A stretch of 64,000 bases of DNA from contig NZ_JAJNDV010000011.1 of NCBI RefSeq assembly GCF_021043375.1, positions 48,728-112,727 of the forward strand, read 5' to 3'. The stretch is from Sphingomonas sp. IC-56. Its GTDB lineage: Bacteria; Pseudomonadota; Alphaproteobacteria; Sphingomonadales; Sphingomonadaceae. Below the pieces are notes generated by a model, which was given only the letters and a program-made list of their open reading frames with translations, did not search any database and was not told the DNA's origin. Of this stretch, positions 18,520 to 27,348 are shown piece after piece; position 1 is the first letter of the stretch, and the number at the start of each line of letters is the position of its first letter. The position numbers and the translations under genes are program-made.

Positions 18520-18840
18520 TTGAATTCCTTCCTGATCATGCTCCTGCAGATCGTGCAGCTGCTACTGACGGTCTTCACCTTCATCATCGTGGCCCAGGCG
18601 ATCCTGTCCTGGCTGATCGCGTTCAACGTGATCAACACGTACAACGAGTTCGTCCGCTCGCTGTGGAACGGGCTGAAGGTCGTGACCGAGCCGGTCTATC
18701 GCCCGATCCGCCGGGTGCTGCCGGATTTCGGCGCGCTCGACATCTCGCCGCTGGTCGTGCTGCTGATCCTCTACATCCTCAACAACTACCTGATTCCCTG
18801 GCTGATGATGCAGATCGCTAATCCGGGCTATCCGGGCTGA
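18520..18840 (+). CDS. YggT family membrane protein
   Basis: A 106-residue protein with two long hydrophobic stretches (about 3-35 and 74-97) around a conserved polar segment, LWNGLKVVTEPVYRPIRRVLP. It belongs to the YggT/YlmG family implicated in membrane or septum organisation. The start is TTG at 18520, preceded by GGAG at 18510-18513 with a six-base spacer; no ATG fits the N-terminus. Its stop is followed directly by the GTG of the DUF167 gene, matching the yggT-yggU arrangement known in many proteobacteria. Confidence 0.88.
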   Translation: MNSFLIMLLQIVQLLLTVFTFIIVAQAILSWLIAFNVINTYNEFVRSLWNGLKVVTEPVYRPIRRVLPDFGALDISPLVVLLILYILNNYLIPWLMMQIANPGYPG

Positions 18841-19149
18841 GTGCCCGCCTGGCGGGGCAGCGCTGACGGGATCGAGATCGCCGTCCGCGTGACCCCGCGG
18901 GCGTCGCGCGACATGCTCGCGGCGGGCACCGCGGACCATTTCGCCGCCCGCCTTGCCGCGCCGCCCGTGGAAGGCGCGGCGAACACTGCACTGGTCGCGT
19001 TGGTAGCAAAGCAGTTCAACGTTGCACGCCGCGCCGTCACGCTGCTCGCCGGTGAAACGTCGCGGCTGAAGCGGCTTGCCATCGTCGGAGACGTTGCAAC
19101 GCTGGAACAGATCGCCCGCAGCCTCTATGGGGAGGCGCATGACGGCTGA
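18841..19149 (+). CDS. DUF167 (YggU) family protein
   Basis: A 102-residue soluble protein starting with GTG immediately after the yggT stop. [32 protein letters not shown] and [13 protein letters not shown] are the conserved parts of the YggU fold. The biochemical function is not established. Its last 11 bases overlap the start of folD in another frame, so translation of the two is probably linked. Confidence 0.88.
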   Translation: MPAWRGSADGIEIAVRVTPRASRDMLAAGTADHFAARLAAPPVEGAANTALVALVAKQFNVARRAVTLLAGETSRLKRLAIVGDVATLEQIARSLYGEAHDG

Positions 19150-20041
19150 ACTGATCGACGGCAAGGCATTCGCGGCGGGCCTTCGCGCCCGCGTCGCGGC
19201 GCAGGTTCCCACCTTCCAGGCGGCGGCGGGGCGCGCACCCGGCCTTGCCGTGGTGCTGGTCGGCGAAGATCCAGCCTCGGCGGTCTATGTCCGCTCCAAG
19301 GGCAAGTCGACGCGCGAGGCCGGCATGGAAAGCTTCGAGCATCGCCTGCCTACCGACACTTCGCAGCAAGCCCTGCTGACGCTGGTCGAACAGCTGAACG
19401 CCGATCCGGCGGTGGACGGCATCCTCGTCCAGCTGCCGCTGCCGCGCCATATCGACGAGCAGGAAGTGCTGCTGCGCATCAGCCCCGACAAGGATGTGGA
19501 CGGCTTTCACCCGGTCAATGCCGGTCGGCTGGCGACGGGAATCGACGGCTTCGTGCCCTGCACGCCGCTCGGCTGCCTGATGCTGCTCCAGGATCGGCTT
19601 GGCGACCTGTCGGGTCTGGACGCGGTGGTGATCGGTCGATCCAACATCGTCGGCAAGCCGATGGCGGCGCTGCTGACGCAAGCGAGCTGCACCGTGACCC
19701 TGGCCCATTCGCGGACCCGCGACCTTGCCGGCCATGTCGCCCGCGCGGACATTGTCGTCGCCGCGGTCGGCCGTGCCAACTTCGTGCAGGGCGAATGGAT
19801 CAAGCCCGGCGCCACCGTGATCGACGTCGGCATCAACCGAGTCGATGGCAAGCTGGTCGGCGACGTGGACTTTGCCAGCGCGATGGCGGTCGCAGGCGCC
19901 GTTACCCCCGTTCCGGGCGGTGTCGGCCCGATGACCATCGCTTGCCTGCTGCGCAACACGCTGGTCGCCGCGCACCGCAATGCGGGCGTGCCGCTGGCGG
20001 CTGATGTTCTCGCCAGCATCGATCGGCCTGTTCGCCCATGA
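19139..20041 (+). CDS. folD: Methylenetetrahydrofolate dehydrogenase / cyclohydrolase FolD
   Basis: A 300-residue bifunctional enzyme that interconverts 5,10-methylene- and 10-formyl-tetrahydrofolate. [18 protein letters not shown] contains Y50 and catalytic K54; [25 protein letters not shown] and [17 protein letters not shown] (NADP-binding) are all present, as is the C-terminal [14 protein letters not shown] 19139 has a GGAGG only three to four bases upstream and overlaps the DUF167 gene by 11 bases. The stop overlaps the marC start as ATGA. Confidence 0.96.
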   Translation: MTAELIDGKAFAAGLRARVAAQVPTFQAAAGRAPGLAVVLVGEDPASAVYVRSKGKSTREAGMESFEHRLPTDTSQQALLTLVEQLNADPAVDGILVQLPLPRHIDEQEVLLRISPDKDVDGFHPVNAGRLATGIDGFVPCTPLGCLMLLQDRLGDLSGLDAVVIGRSNIVGKPMAALLTQASCTVTLAHSRTRDLAGHVARADIVVAAVGRANFVQGEWIKPGATVIDVGINRVDGKLVGDVDFASAMAVAGAVTPVPGGVGPMTIACLLRNTLVAAHRNAGVPLAADVLASIDRPVRP

Positions 20042-20682
20042 TCGAGCTGTTCGTCTCCGCCTTCATCACGTTCTTCGTGGTGATCGACCCGCCCGGCTGT
20101 GCGCCGATCTTTGCGGGGCTGACGACGGGGGCGAGCGCGGTACATCGCCGCGCCATGGCGGTTCGCGCGGTGCTGGTCGCCGCCGCGATCCTGTTCGGCT
20201 TCGCATTGTTCGGCGAAGCGCTGCTGCGTGCGCTTGGCATCAGCCTCAATGCTTTCCGCATCGCCGGCGGCATCATGCTGTTCCTGATCGCGCTGGAGAT
20301 GGTGTTCGAGCGCCGCACTGAACGTCGCGAGGACCGTGCCGAAAAGGTGAAGGCGGATGAGGAGATCACCGACATCTCCATCTTCCCGATGGCCATGCCG
20401 ATGATCGCCGGGCCCGGCTCGATCGCTTCGGTCATGCTGCTGATGTCGCAGACGCAGGGGTTGGGCCATAGCATCGTGGTGCTTGCGGCCATGATCGCGA
20501 TCCTGTTGCTCACCCTTGTCGCATTGCTTGCCGCAGGTCCGCTCATGCGGCTGGTCGGCGCCAAGATCGAGGCAGTGGTGTCACGGCTGCTCGGGGTGCT
20601 GCTCGCCGCGCTCGCCGCTCAGTTCGTGATCGACGGGATCACGGCCTCGCTGGTCGCTGGGCGGGCCGCGACCGGCCACTGA
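20038..20682 (+). CDS. MarC family membrane protein
   Basis: A 214-residue inner-membrane protein with six hydrophobic helices. [35 protein letters not shown] and [18 protein letters not shown] are typical of MarC/UPF0056. Despite the family name, no antibiotic transport role has been proved. It starts within the folD stop codon (ATGA). Its final 44 bases overlap the end of the convergent GT-C-like gene. Confidence 0.9.
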   Translation: MIELFVSAFITFFVVIDPPGCAPIFAGLTTGASAVHRRAMAVRAVLVAAAILFGFALFGEALLRALGISLNAFRIAGGIMLFLIALEMVFERRTERREDRAEKVKADEEITDISIFPMAMPMIAGPGSIASVMLLMSQTQGLGHSIVVLAAMIAILLLTLVALLAAGPLMRLVGAKIEAVVSRLLGVLLAALAAQFVIDGITASLVAGRAATGH

Positions 20683-22495
20683 CCGGCGCGTCGGGCAGGT
20701 CATAGCGTATCCGCCACAGCTTCAAGGGTGAGTTGGCGGGCAGCGCCATCGGCTCCAGCCAGTTCGGCACCTGCCCCCGATATAGTTGCGAGAAGAAGCC
20801 CCGGGGGCCGCGTGAGCGGTAGATCGTGGTTTCCGACATATCGGGGCAGATCAGCAGATATTGCGCCTTGTGCCGGGCTGCTATGCCACGGAACTCGCTG
20901 GTCGGGCCGGTAAAGGCGTGGTGCACGTCCAGGATCGCCGCGCCGTTGCGGTGATATGGACCGGCGATCGCGTCGTGATGGGTGGTGGTGATCAGCCGCG
21001 GTCCCATGTCGACATGGCTGAACAGAGTGGCCTTGGGATAGGCGTTGAGCGGCAGCAGCGAGGACAGGCGCGCGCATGCCGCGTTGGCCTTGCCCACCTT
21101 GCTCGGCACGCCCTTGGCCGGTTTGTCGGCCGGCAGCAGCTTCTGCGTCAGTCCGGCGAACAGGCCGGTCGCGATCAGGAATACCACCAGCGCACCGATG
21201 ATGCGTACTGCCACATTGGTCCGCTTCAGGAACCAGGGGATCGCGATCCAGGCGAGCGCGGTGGCGCCGGGCACGCTGAGCATCTGCGCGGCCGGGCCTG
21301 CGCGCACCTGCCACAGCAGCATCGCACCGGCGAAGGTCGTGAACAGCGCGATCGCCGCCCAGGCTGACGCCGCGGCGGTCCGCCGCGCCCGCCAGGTCGC
21401 GAGCAGCGCGCCGATGATCCCCACCACCGGCAGCGCCGCCATCGGGAAGACGTTCTTGAGCGGGTGCTTGTAGATCGGCCGCGCCTCGCGGACATTGTTG
21501 AGCCAGGTCCGCGCCAGTTCGTCCGACACCTGTTCGGGCCGGCCGAGGCACTGCGGGAAGAACAGCGCGAAGCCAACGACAATGGCGCCGCCCACCACTG
21601 CGGCGAGTGCGAAGCGGACCCAGCGGCTGTTCGCCGGGGCAAGCGACATGGCGAACAACAGGCTGCCGGTCGCCACCATCACACTGAGCCAGACCGGGGT
21701 GAGCGCGTCGCACCGCAGCACCTGGTTGGCGTCGGAGGCGAACAGCGCGAAGCCGATCGCCGATCCCCCAGCCAGGGTAAGGCCATGCACCGCCATGCGG
21801 CGCGCGTCCGCACGGTCCCAAATCCAGCGCAGCACGATGATCCCGTCGGCCATCGCGCAATAGGGTAGCATCTCCAGCCCGATGGTCAGCGACACCGCAC
21901 TCGACAGGCCCACCGTCGCGCCGCCGCGTGCGCGGTTCGGGTCGGCCAGCCCCGCCACTGCCATCGCCAGGCAGGCCAGCTGCCAGCCATGATGGTCGAT
22001 CCGCATCGGCGCATACATCGCCATGGTCGAGGTGCAGCTCATCAGCACCAGCATCGCCATCGGCCAGGCATAAGGCGACACCAGCCGGCGAACGGTCAGC
22101 GCGAGCGCGGTCATCGTCACGATGAGCGGCAGCAACGGCGCCAATCCGCACGCCCAGCGCTCTGCCGCTTCCACGCCCAGGAAGGGACGGAGCAACAGGA
22201 TCAGTCCGGCGATCGGCAGGTCCACCAGGCGCGACCAGTGGATGTCGAACCCGCCGAGCGCGGGGTCGAGCCGGTACTGGCGCAGGTCATACCAGCCCTG
22301 GCCGGCCAGCAGCGCGCGTACCTGCGCCAGCCGCAGATTGTCGTCGGTATCGGTGAGGACGAGCCAATGAATGTTGCCCTCGCGCTGGATCAGGTACCAG
22401 GCGACGACGCAGCCCCAGAAGGCGAGCATCCAGCCGAGCCAATGGCGGTTCAATTCATGATCCAGGCGGAACCCGCCCACTGCCTTCAGCTTCAA
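20639..22495 (-). CDS. Polytopic GT-C-like membrane glycosyltransferase candidate
   Basis: A 618-residue protein with about 11-12 membrane helices and a soluble C-terminal part (about 465-618). The first outer loop contains TDTDDNLRLAQVR (D49, D51, D52), an acidic motif in the position expected for GT-C enzymes of the STT3/PMT type, followed by GFDIHWSRLVD and later MRIDHHGWQL. I infer a periplasmic glycosyltransferase using a polyprenyl-phosphate sugar; a gtrA gene lies divergently next to it. The start used is TTG 22495; GTG 22480 is possible. The 3' end overlaps marC by 44 bases. The family itself is uncharacterised. Confidence 0.72.
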   Translation of the reverse strand: MKLKAVGGFRLDHELNRHWLGWMLAFWGCVVAWYLIQREGNIHWLVLTDTDDNLRLAQVRALLAGQGWYDLRQYRLDPALGGFDIHWSRLVDLPIAGLILLLRPFLGVEAAERWACGLAPLLPLIVTMTALALTVRRLVSPYAWPMAMLVLMSCTSTMAMYAPMRIDHHGWQLACLAMAVAGLADPNRARGGATVGLSSAVSLTIGLEMLPYCAMADGIIVLRWIWDRADARRMAVHGLTLAGGSAIGFALFASDANQVLRCDALTPVWLSVMVATGSLLFAMSLAPANSRWVRFALAAVVGGAIVVGFALFFPQCLGRPEQVSDELARTWLNNVREARPIYKHPLKNVFPMAALPVVGIIGALLATWRARRTAAASAWAAIALFTTFAGAMLLWQVRAGPAAQMLSVPGATALAWIAIPWFLKRTNVAVRIIGALVVFLIATGLFAGLTQKLLPADKPAKGVPSKVGKANAACARLSSLLPLNAYPKATLFSHVDMGPRLITTTHHDAIAGPYHRNGAAILDVHHAFTGPTSEFRGIAARHKAQYLLICPDMSETTIYRSRGPRGFFSQLYRGQVPNWLEPMALPANSPLKLWRIRYDLPDAPVSGRSRPAQRPARP

Positions 22496-22556
22496 AATGA
22501 CTTTCCTCGCTCCGTGTCCCGCATTAGGGCGGCGGCTTGGGCGAGGGCAAGCTGAA

Positions 22557-22979
22557 GTGAGCGCGGTTCAACGACGGATGGAAACCCTGGTGGAGAGCGG
22601 TTTGCTCGGCCAGCTGATCCGATTCGTCATCGCCGGTGGGATCACCACAGGCCTCTACACGCTGGTCTATTCGCCGCTCGCGGGGCTTGGGATTACCTCC
22701 GAACAGGTGGCGAATATCTGCGGCTATCTGGTCGCGATGACCTCGGGCTATCTGCTCCACAGCAAGTGGAGTTTCCGCGGGCACGGCGCGGAGGCGTCGA
22801 AGACCAGCTGGCGCTTCTTCACCGTGTCGCTGGTGAGCTTCGGGCTGAACACGATGTTCGTGTGGATCCTGACCGACGATGCGATGCTGGCGGGCCCTTG
22901 GTGGTGGCCGCTGGTCCCGATCCTGTTCGTGACGCCGCTCGTCACCTTTGCACTTAACCGCTTCTGGGTATTCGGCTGA
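22557..22979 (+). CDS. gtrA: GtrA family membrane protein (polyprenyl-sugar flippase candidate)
   Basis: A 140-residue inner-membrane protein with four helices. QLIRFVIAGGITTGLYTLVY, ANICGYLVAMTSGYLLHSKWSF and the ending TFALNRFWVFG are the GtrA signature; members are thought to flip undecaprenyl-phosphate-linked sugars. I use GTG 22557, which has GAGGG at 22543-22547; ATG 22578 (METLVESG) and ATG 22497 are alternatives. Its stop is one base before the methyltransferase start, so the two are coupled. Confidence 0.88.
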   Translation: MSAVQRRMETLVESGLLGQLIRFVIAGGITTGLYTLVYSPLAGLGITSEQVANICGYLVAMTSGYLLHSKWSFRGHGAEASKTSWRFFTVSLVSFGLNTMFVWILTDDAMLAGPWWWPLVPILFVTPLVTFALNRFWVFG

Positions 22980-22980
22980 T

Positions 22981-23709
22981 ATGGACCGCGTCGTCTACGA
23001 TCGCATGGCTGCACATGACACCACCCATTGGTGGTATCGCGCCCGCCGCGACATTCTTTCCGACTTCCTCGCGCGCGAGGCAAAGCTGCCGGCGCAGGCG
23101 CGCATTCTCGAGATTGGCTGTGGCACGGGACACAACCTGCCAATGCTCGCCAGCTATGGCGAAGTCGACGCGATCGAGATCGATGAGGCCGCTGCGGCAA
23201 AGGCCAGCGAGCGACTGGGCAAGCAGGTTGGCTCCGCGCCGCTGCCCGAGCTCGATGGCGTCGAGCCCGGCAGCTACGACATGGTCGCGGTGCTCGACGT
23301 GGTCGAGCATGTCGAGGACGATGTCGCTGCGCTGCAAGCCATCGCCCGTGCGCTGAAGCCGGGCGGCAAGATCCTGATCACCGTGCCTGCGCATCAATGG
23401 ATGTGGAGCGCGCACGACGTGGTGAACCACCACAAGCGCCGCTATTCCAAAGCGTCGCTTGCCAAGGCGCTCGATGCGGCGGGCCTTCGTCCGCACAAGC
23501 TTGGCTACTTCAACTCGCTGCTGTTTCCGGTGGCGGTCGCGGCGCGCTTTGCCGGCAAGCTGATGGGCAAGGACGACAGCGACGATTCACCGCCGCCCAA
23601 GCCGCTCAATGCCGTGTTCGAAAAGATCTTCGGTCTGGAGCGCCACCTGGTTGGCCGGGTCCCGCTGACGCCGGGGCTCTCCCTGATCGTGCTGGCTTCG
23701 CCGAAGTAA
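22981..23709 (+). CDS. Class I SAM-dependent methyltransferase
   Basis: A 242-residue soluble enzyme. Motif I ILEIGCGTGHNLPML binds SAM, AIEID follows as motif II, then YDMVAVLDVVEHVEDD and ALKPGGKILITVPAHQWMWSAHD. This type often methylates sugars, lipids or small molecules, with HHKRRYSKASL as a shared late motif. The C-terminal third (about 180-242) is more hydrophobic and may sit near the membrane. It starts one base after gtrA, which suggests the product acts on a glycan or its lipid carrier. It is convergent with the GT2 gene 11 bases away. Confidence 0.88.
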   Translation: MDRVVYDRMAAHDTTHWWYRARRDILSDFLAREAKLPAQARILEIGCGTGHNLPMLASYGEVDAIEIDEAAAAKASERLGKQVGSAPLPELDGVEPGSYDMVAVLDVVEHVEDDVAALQAIARALKPGGKILITVPAHQWMWSAHDVVNHHKRRYSKASLAKALDAAGLRPHKLGYFNSLLFPVAVAARFAGKLMGKDDSDDSPPPKPLNAVFEKIFGLERHLVGRVPLTPGLSLIVLASPK

Positions 23710-23720
23710 CCTTCGGCGCG

Positions 23721-24746
23721 CTACTCCGCAGCGTCGCTGCGCACCGATTGCGGCGACACGCGCACTTCGCCTGAATCCTCGAAGCGGTAGCCGAGCGAGG
23801 CATGGCCCTTCACCGGCCCTGCCACATCGGCGACCAGGTACAGCGGCCGCCGCTTGGACTCGACGTACAGCCGGCCGAGATATTCGCCGATCATTCCGAG
23901 CACGAACATCTGCACCGCGCCCAGGAACACCACGACCAGCATGGTCGAGGTCCAGCCCTGCACGGCATTGCCCATCACCCAGCCGACCAGGATGTAGAGC
24001 ATCAGCAGCAGCGAAGCGCCGGTCAGCAGCAGCCCCACATGGCTGGCGAAGCGCAGCGGCGCAGTGGAGAAGCCGGTGATCGCATCGAGCGCGAAACGCA
24101 CCATCTTGCCCAGCGGATATTTGGTCTCGCCGGCATGCCGCTCGTGCCGATCGTACACGAACGGTACCTGGCGGAAGCCCACCCAGGCGACCATGCCGCG
24201 AATGAAGCGCGCCTGCTCGGGTAGCGACAGGAAGGCGTCGAGCGCACGCCGCGTCATCAGCCGGAAGTCGCCGGTGTCTAGCGGGATCGGTGTGTCGGTG
24301 ATCCGGTCCAGCATGCGGTAGAACACGGCAGCCGTGAGCTTCTTGAACAGGCTCTCGCCCTCGCGCTTGCGGCGCACGGCATAGACCACGTCAGCACCCT
24401 CGGCGCGCATCTGCTCGCGCATGGGCCCCAGCAGCTCGGGCGGATCCTGAAGGTCCGCGTCGATGATCAGGATCTCCTCGCCCGCGCACAGGTCGAGACC
24501 AGCGGTCAGCGCCAGTTGGTGGCCATGGTTGCGCGACAGGTTGATCGCGACCAGATGCGGATCGGAGGCGGAGAGCCGCTGCATCACGCTCCAGCTGCCG
24601 TCGCGCGAGCCGTCGTTGATCAGGACGATCTCGTAATCCTCGCCCACCACATCCCGCGCCGCAGCGGAGATCCGCGCGTGCAGCATGTCGAGGCACCCTT
24701 CCTCATTGTAGCAGGGGACGACGACGGAAAGTTTGGGCCGCTTCAT
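23721..24746 (-). CDS. GT2 glycosyltransferase, GtrB/polyprenyl-phosphate type
   Basis: A 341-residue enzyme with a cytosolic GT-A domain and two C-terminal membrane helices (about 232-254 and 266-290). LSVVVPCYNEEG, LINDGSRDGS, RNHGHQLALTAGLD and the metal-binding D96-A-D98 in IIDADLQDPPE, plus FRLMTRRALDAF and ERHAGETKYPLGKM, are the GtrB/ArnC/DPM1-like signature, which transfers a sugar from an NDP-sugar to undecaprenyl phosphate. With GtrA and the GT-C-like protein nearby this makes a likely three-part set. It lies 36 bases after rsh on the same strand. Confidence 0.92.
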   Translation of the reverse strand: MKRPKLSVVVPCYNEEGCLDMLHARISAAARDVVGEDYEIVLINDGSRDGSWSVMQRLSASDPHLVAINLSRNHGHQLALTAGLDLCAGEEILIIDADLQDPPELLGPMREQMRAEGADVVYAVRRKREGESLFKKLTAAVFYRMLDRITDTPIPLDTGDFRLMTRRALDAFLSLPEQARFIRGMVAWVGFRQVPFVYDRHERHAGETKYPLGKMVRFALDAITGFSTAPLRFASHVGLLLTGASLLLMLYILVGWVMGNAVQGWTSTMLVVVFLGAVQMFVLGMIGEYLGRLYVESKRRPLYLVADVAGPVKGHASLGYRFEDSGEVRVSPQSVRSDAAE

Positions 24747-24782
24747 GGGCGCGGTGTCTAGCGCGCTCGATGCCGCGCGTCA

Positions 24783-26870
24783 CTATACCCGTTCGGCGTC
24801 GCTTACGGCGTCCGCTGCCCGCAATGCAGCCAACAGCCGCATCAGGTGCGCGGCGTTGCGCACCTCCAGGTCGACCGTGTTCGTGTGGAAGGTCGTGTCA
24901 CGGCTGTCCATGCGCAGGCCTAGGATGTTCGCCTTGTGCTGGCCGATCAGCGTCGCGACCGCGCCGAGCGCGCCTGGCTCGTTTTTCAGCGTGACCAGGA
25001 TGGTGGCCGTGCCTCCTTCGGCCTTGTCACCCCAGGTCAGGTCGACCCAGTCTTCCTCACCAGTGTCGGCCAGCGCCGCGCAATCGATGCGATGCACTTC
25101 GATCGGCTTACCCGCGCGGCGGATGCCGATGATCCGGTCGCCAGGCACCGGGCGGCAGCCTTCGGAAAAGCGGAATGCCACGCCTGGGGTCAGCCCCTTG
25201 ATGTCGATGGCGTGGCTCTGCGGCGGCATCTCATGCTCCGCGCCATCGGCCGATCCCGGCATCACCGCGTCCATCACCTGTGCATCGGTGACCTGGCGCC
25301 GCGCGATCGCTTCCATCAGCGCCGCTTCGTCGGCGATCTTGAGCCGCTTGAGCGCGTCGCCCATTGCCGCTTCGCCCGGTGGGGTGGGCAGGCGCTGGAC
25401 GATTTCCTCGTACAGCTTGCGGCCCAGCGCGATGGTCTCGTCGCGTTCCTTGTGGCGGATGTGCCGCCGGATCGCCGCCCGCGCCTTGCCGGTAATGGCG
25501 AAGTTCAGCCAGTTGGGCTGCGGCTCCTGCGCCTTGGATCGCAGGATCGCGACCTGATCGCCCTGGGCGATCTCCGTGCGCAGCGGCACGACCTTGCCAT
25601 TGACCTTGGCGCCTACCGCCTGGTCCCCCAGGTCGGTGTGGACCGCATAGGCAAAGTCGATCGGCGTCGCCCCCTTGGGCAGCTGGATCAGCTCGCCCTT
25701 GGGGGTGAAGGCGAAGATCCGGTCCTGGTACATCGCCATGCGGGTATGCTCGAGCAGCTCTTCCGGGCTCTCGGCATGTTCCAGGATCTCGATGAGGTCG
25801 CGGATCCAGCTGACCTGCGTGTCGGGCCGTACCGCGCCCTGCTTATACGCCCAGTGCGATGCGAGACCGAACTCGGCCTGGGCATGCATGTCGCGGGTGC
25901 GGATCTGGATCTCCACGCGGGTGTCGCCGGCGTGCATGATCGTGGTGTGCAGCGAGCGATAGCCGTTGCGCTTGGGGGTCGAGATGTAATCCTTGAAGCG
26001 CCCGGGCACCATCGGCCAGCGGCGATGGATCACGCCCAGCGCCCGGTAACATTCCTCCTCGGTGTCGACGATCGCCCGGAACGCCATCAGGTCGGAGAGC
26101 TGCTCCAGGCTGACATGCCGCTCTGACATCTTCTTCCAGATGGAATAAGGATGCTTCTCGCGGCCCGTCACATCGGCTTCGATGCCGCCGCGCCCCAGCA
26201 GCAGCTTCAGTCCGGACGAAATCTTGGCGATGCGGTCTTCGCCCTCGATCTTCAGCGATTCCAGGCGCCGGGTGATCGACTCATACGCCTCGGGCTCGAG
26301 CACCTTGAAGGCGAGCGTCTGCATCTCCTTCATGAACTCGTACATGCCGATCCGCTCGGCGAGCGGGGCATAAATCTCCATCGTCTCGCGCGCGATGCGC
26401 CGGCGCTTGTCCTCGTTCTTGATGAAGTGAAGCGTGCGCATGTTGTGCAGCCTGTCGGCCAGCTTGACCAGCAGCACGCGGATGTCGTCCGACATCGCCA
26501 GCAGGAATTTCCGCAGATTCTCCGCGGCGCGCTCGCTCTCGGTTTGCGCCTCGATCTTGCTCAGCTTGGTGACGCCGTCGACCATGCGCGCGACATTGGC
26601 GCCGAACAGCCGCTCGACTTCCTCCGGCGTCGCTACCGTGTCCTCGATCGTGTCGTGCAGGATCGCGGTGGCGATCGTCTCGTCGTCCAGGTGCAGGTCC
26701 GTCAGGATGCCCGCGACTTCGATCGGATGGCTGAAATATGGGTCGCCATTGGCCCGCTTCTGCGTGCCATGGGCATTGACCGAAAAGACATAAGCCCGGT
26801 TGAGCAATGCCTCATCGGCGTCGGGGTCGTAGGACAGGACCCGGTCTACAAGTTCATACTGGCGCAGCAC
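24783..26870 (-). CDS. rsh: Bifunctional (p)ppGpp synthetase/hydrolase Rsh
   Basis: A 695-residue stringent-response enzyme. The N-terminal HD hydrolase domain has H48 in YFSHPIEV and HDTIED (H72-D77); the synthetase domain has RFKDYISTPKRNGYRSLHTT; the TGS domain begins at IFAFTPKGELIQLPKGATP and an ACT domain ends the protein. Both activities look intact. I use GTG 26870 (MLRQYELVDRV after initiation), which matches the family; AGGAG sits only two bases upstream, and TTG 26906 is an in-frame alternative adding 12 residues. It is downstream of the thioesterase and aminotransferase genes. Confidence 0.95.
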   Translation of the reverse strand: MLRQYELVDRVLSYDPDADEALLNRAYVFSVNAHGTQKRANGDPYFSHPIEVAGILTDLHLDDETIATAILHDTIEDTVATPEEVERLFGANVARMVDGVTKLSKIEAQTESERAAENLRKFLLAMSDDIRVLLVKLADRLHNMRTLHFIKNEDKRRRIARETMEIYAPLAERIGMYEFMKEMQTLAFKVLEPEAYESITRRLESLKIEGEDRIAKISSGLKLLLGRGGIEADVTGREKHPYSIWKKMSERHVSLEQLSDLMAFRAIVDTEEECYRALGVIHRRWPMVPGRFKDYISTPKRNGYRSLHTTIMHAGDTRVEIQIRTRDMHAQAEFGLASHWAYKQGAVRPDTQVSWIRDLIEILEHAESPEELLEHTRMAMYQDRIFAFTPKGELIQLPKGATPIDFAYAVHTDLGDQAVGAKVNGKVVPLRTEIAQGDQVAILRSKAQEPQPNWLNFAITGKARAAIRRHIRHKERDETIALGRKLYEEIVQRLPTPPGEAAMGDALKRLKIADEAALMEAIARRQVTDAQVMDAVMPGSADGAEHEMPPQSHAIDIKGLTPGVAFRFSEGCRPVPGDRIIGIRRAGKPIEVHRIDCAALADTGEEDWVDLTWGDKAEGGTATILVTLKNEPGALGAVATLIGQHKANILGLRMDSRDTTFHTNTVDLEVRNAAHLMRLLAALRAADAVSDAERV

Positions 26871-26922
26871 GGCTCCTAAATGGGGCCGCGAGCCGCTGAT
26901 TTGCAACGAAATAGCGCGGCGT

Positions 26923-27348
26923 TCAGCCGTTCAGTGCCGTCAGTCGTGCGCGTACCTGATCGGGCAGCGGTACCGAGCGGCGCTCGGCGGTGTCCAGATG
27001 GACACTGACGATCTCCACTTCGGCATGCAGATCGCGGGTGTCGGCGTGGCACAGATCGATGCGCAGCGTCATGCTGGACGTGCCGACGCGGTCCACGCGG
27101 ACGAACGCCTCGACCATGTCGTCGAAGCGGAAGGGCTGCTTGTACTGAACGGTGGAGCGCACGACGTTGAACTCCGCGTCGCTCCACTCGGCGCCCAGCG
27201 CATCCAGCTCCGCCCAGCGCCAGAACTCGGTCAGCGCCACATCGGCATAATCGAGATAGCGGGCGTTGAAGACGATCTTCTGCCCGTCAATCTCCGAATA
27301 GCGCACGCGGAACCGGGTGGAGAAACGGAACCCCTCGCGCACGTTCAT
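26923..27348 (-). CDS. Acyl-CoA thioesterase (4HBT hot-dog family)
   Basis: A 141-residue hot-dog fold thioesterase. RFRVRYSEIDGQKIVFNARYLDYADVA contains the family Asp (in EIDGQ, replacing the usual TDxxG) and the helix that follows; the segment VRSTVQYKQPFRFDD and the ending are normal. It hydrolyses acyl-CoA esters, substrate unknown. ATG 27348 overlaps the aminotransferase stop as ATGA; the longer in-frame reading is antisense noise over the aminotransferase. Confidence 0.88.
   Translation of the reverse strand: MNVREGFRFSTRFRVRYSEIDGQKIVFNARYLDYADVALTEFWRWAELDALGAEWSDAEFNVVRSTVQYKQPFRFDDMVEAFVRVDRVGTSSMTLRIDLCHADTRDLHAEVEIVSVHLDTAERRSVPLPDQVRARLTALNG

Noticed and set aside
26870..26906. 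TTG 26906 as the rsh start
   Set aside because: It would add 12 residues not typical of the family; GTG 26870 gives the usual MLRQYELV start, although its ribosome-binding spacing is short.
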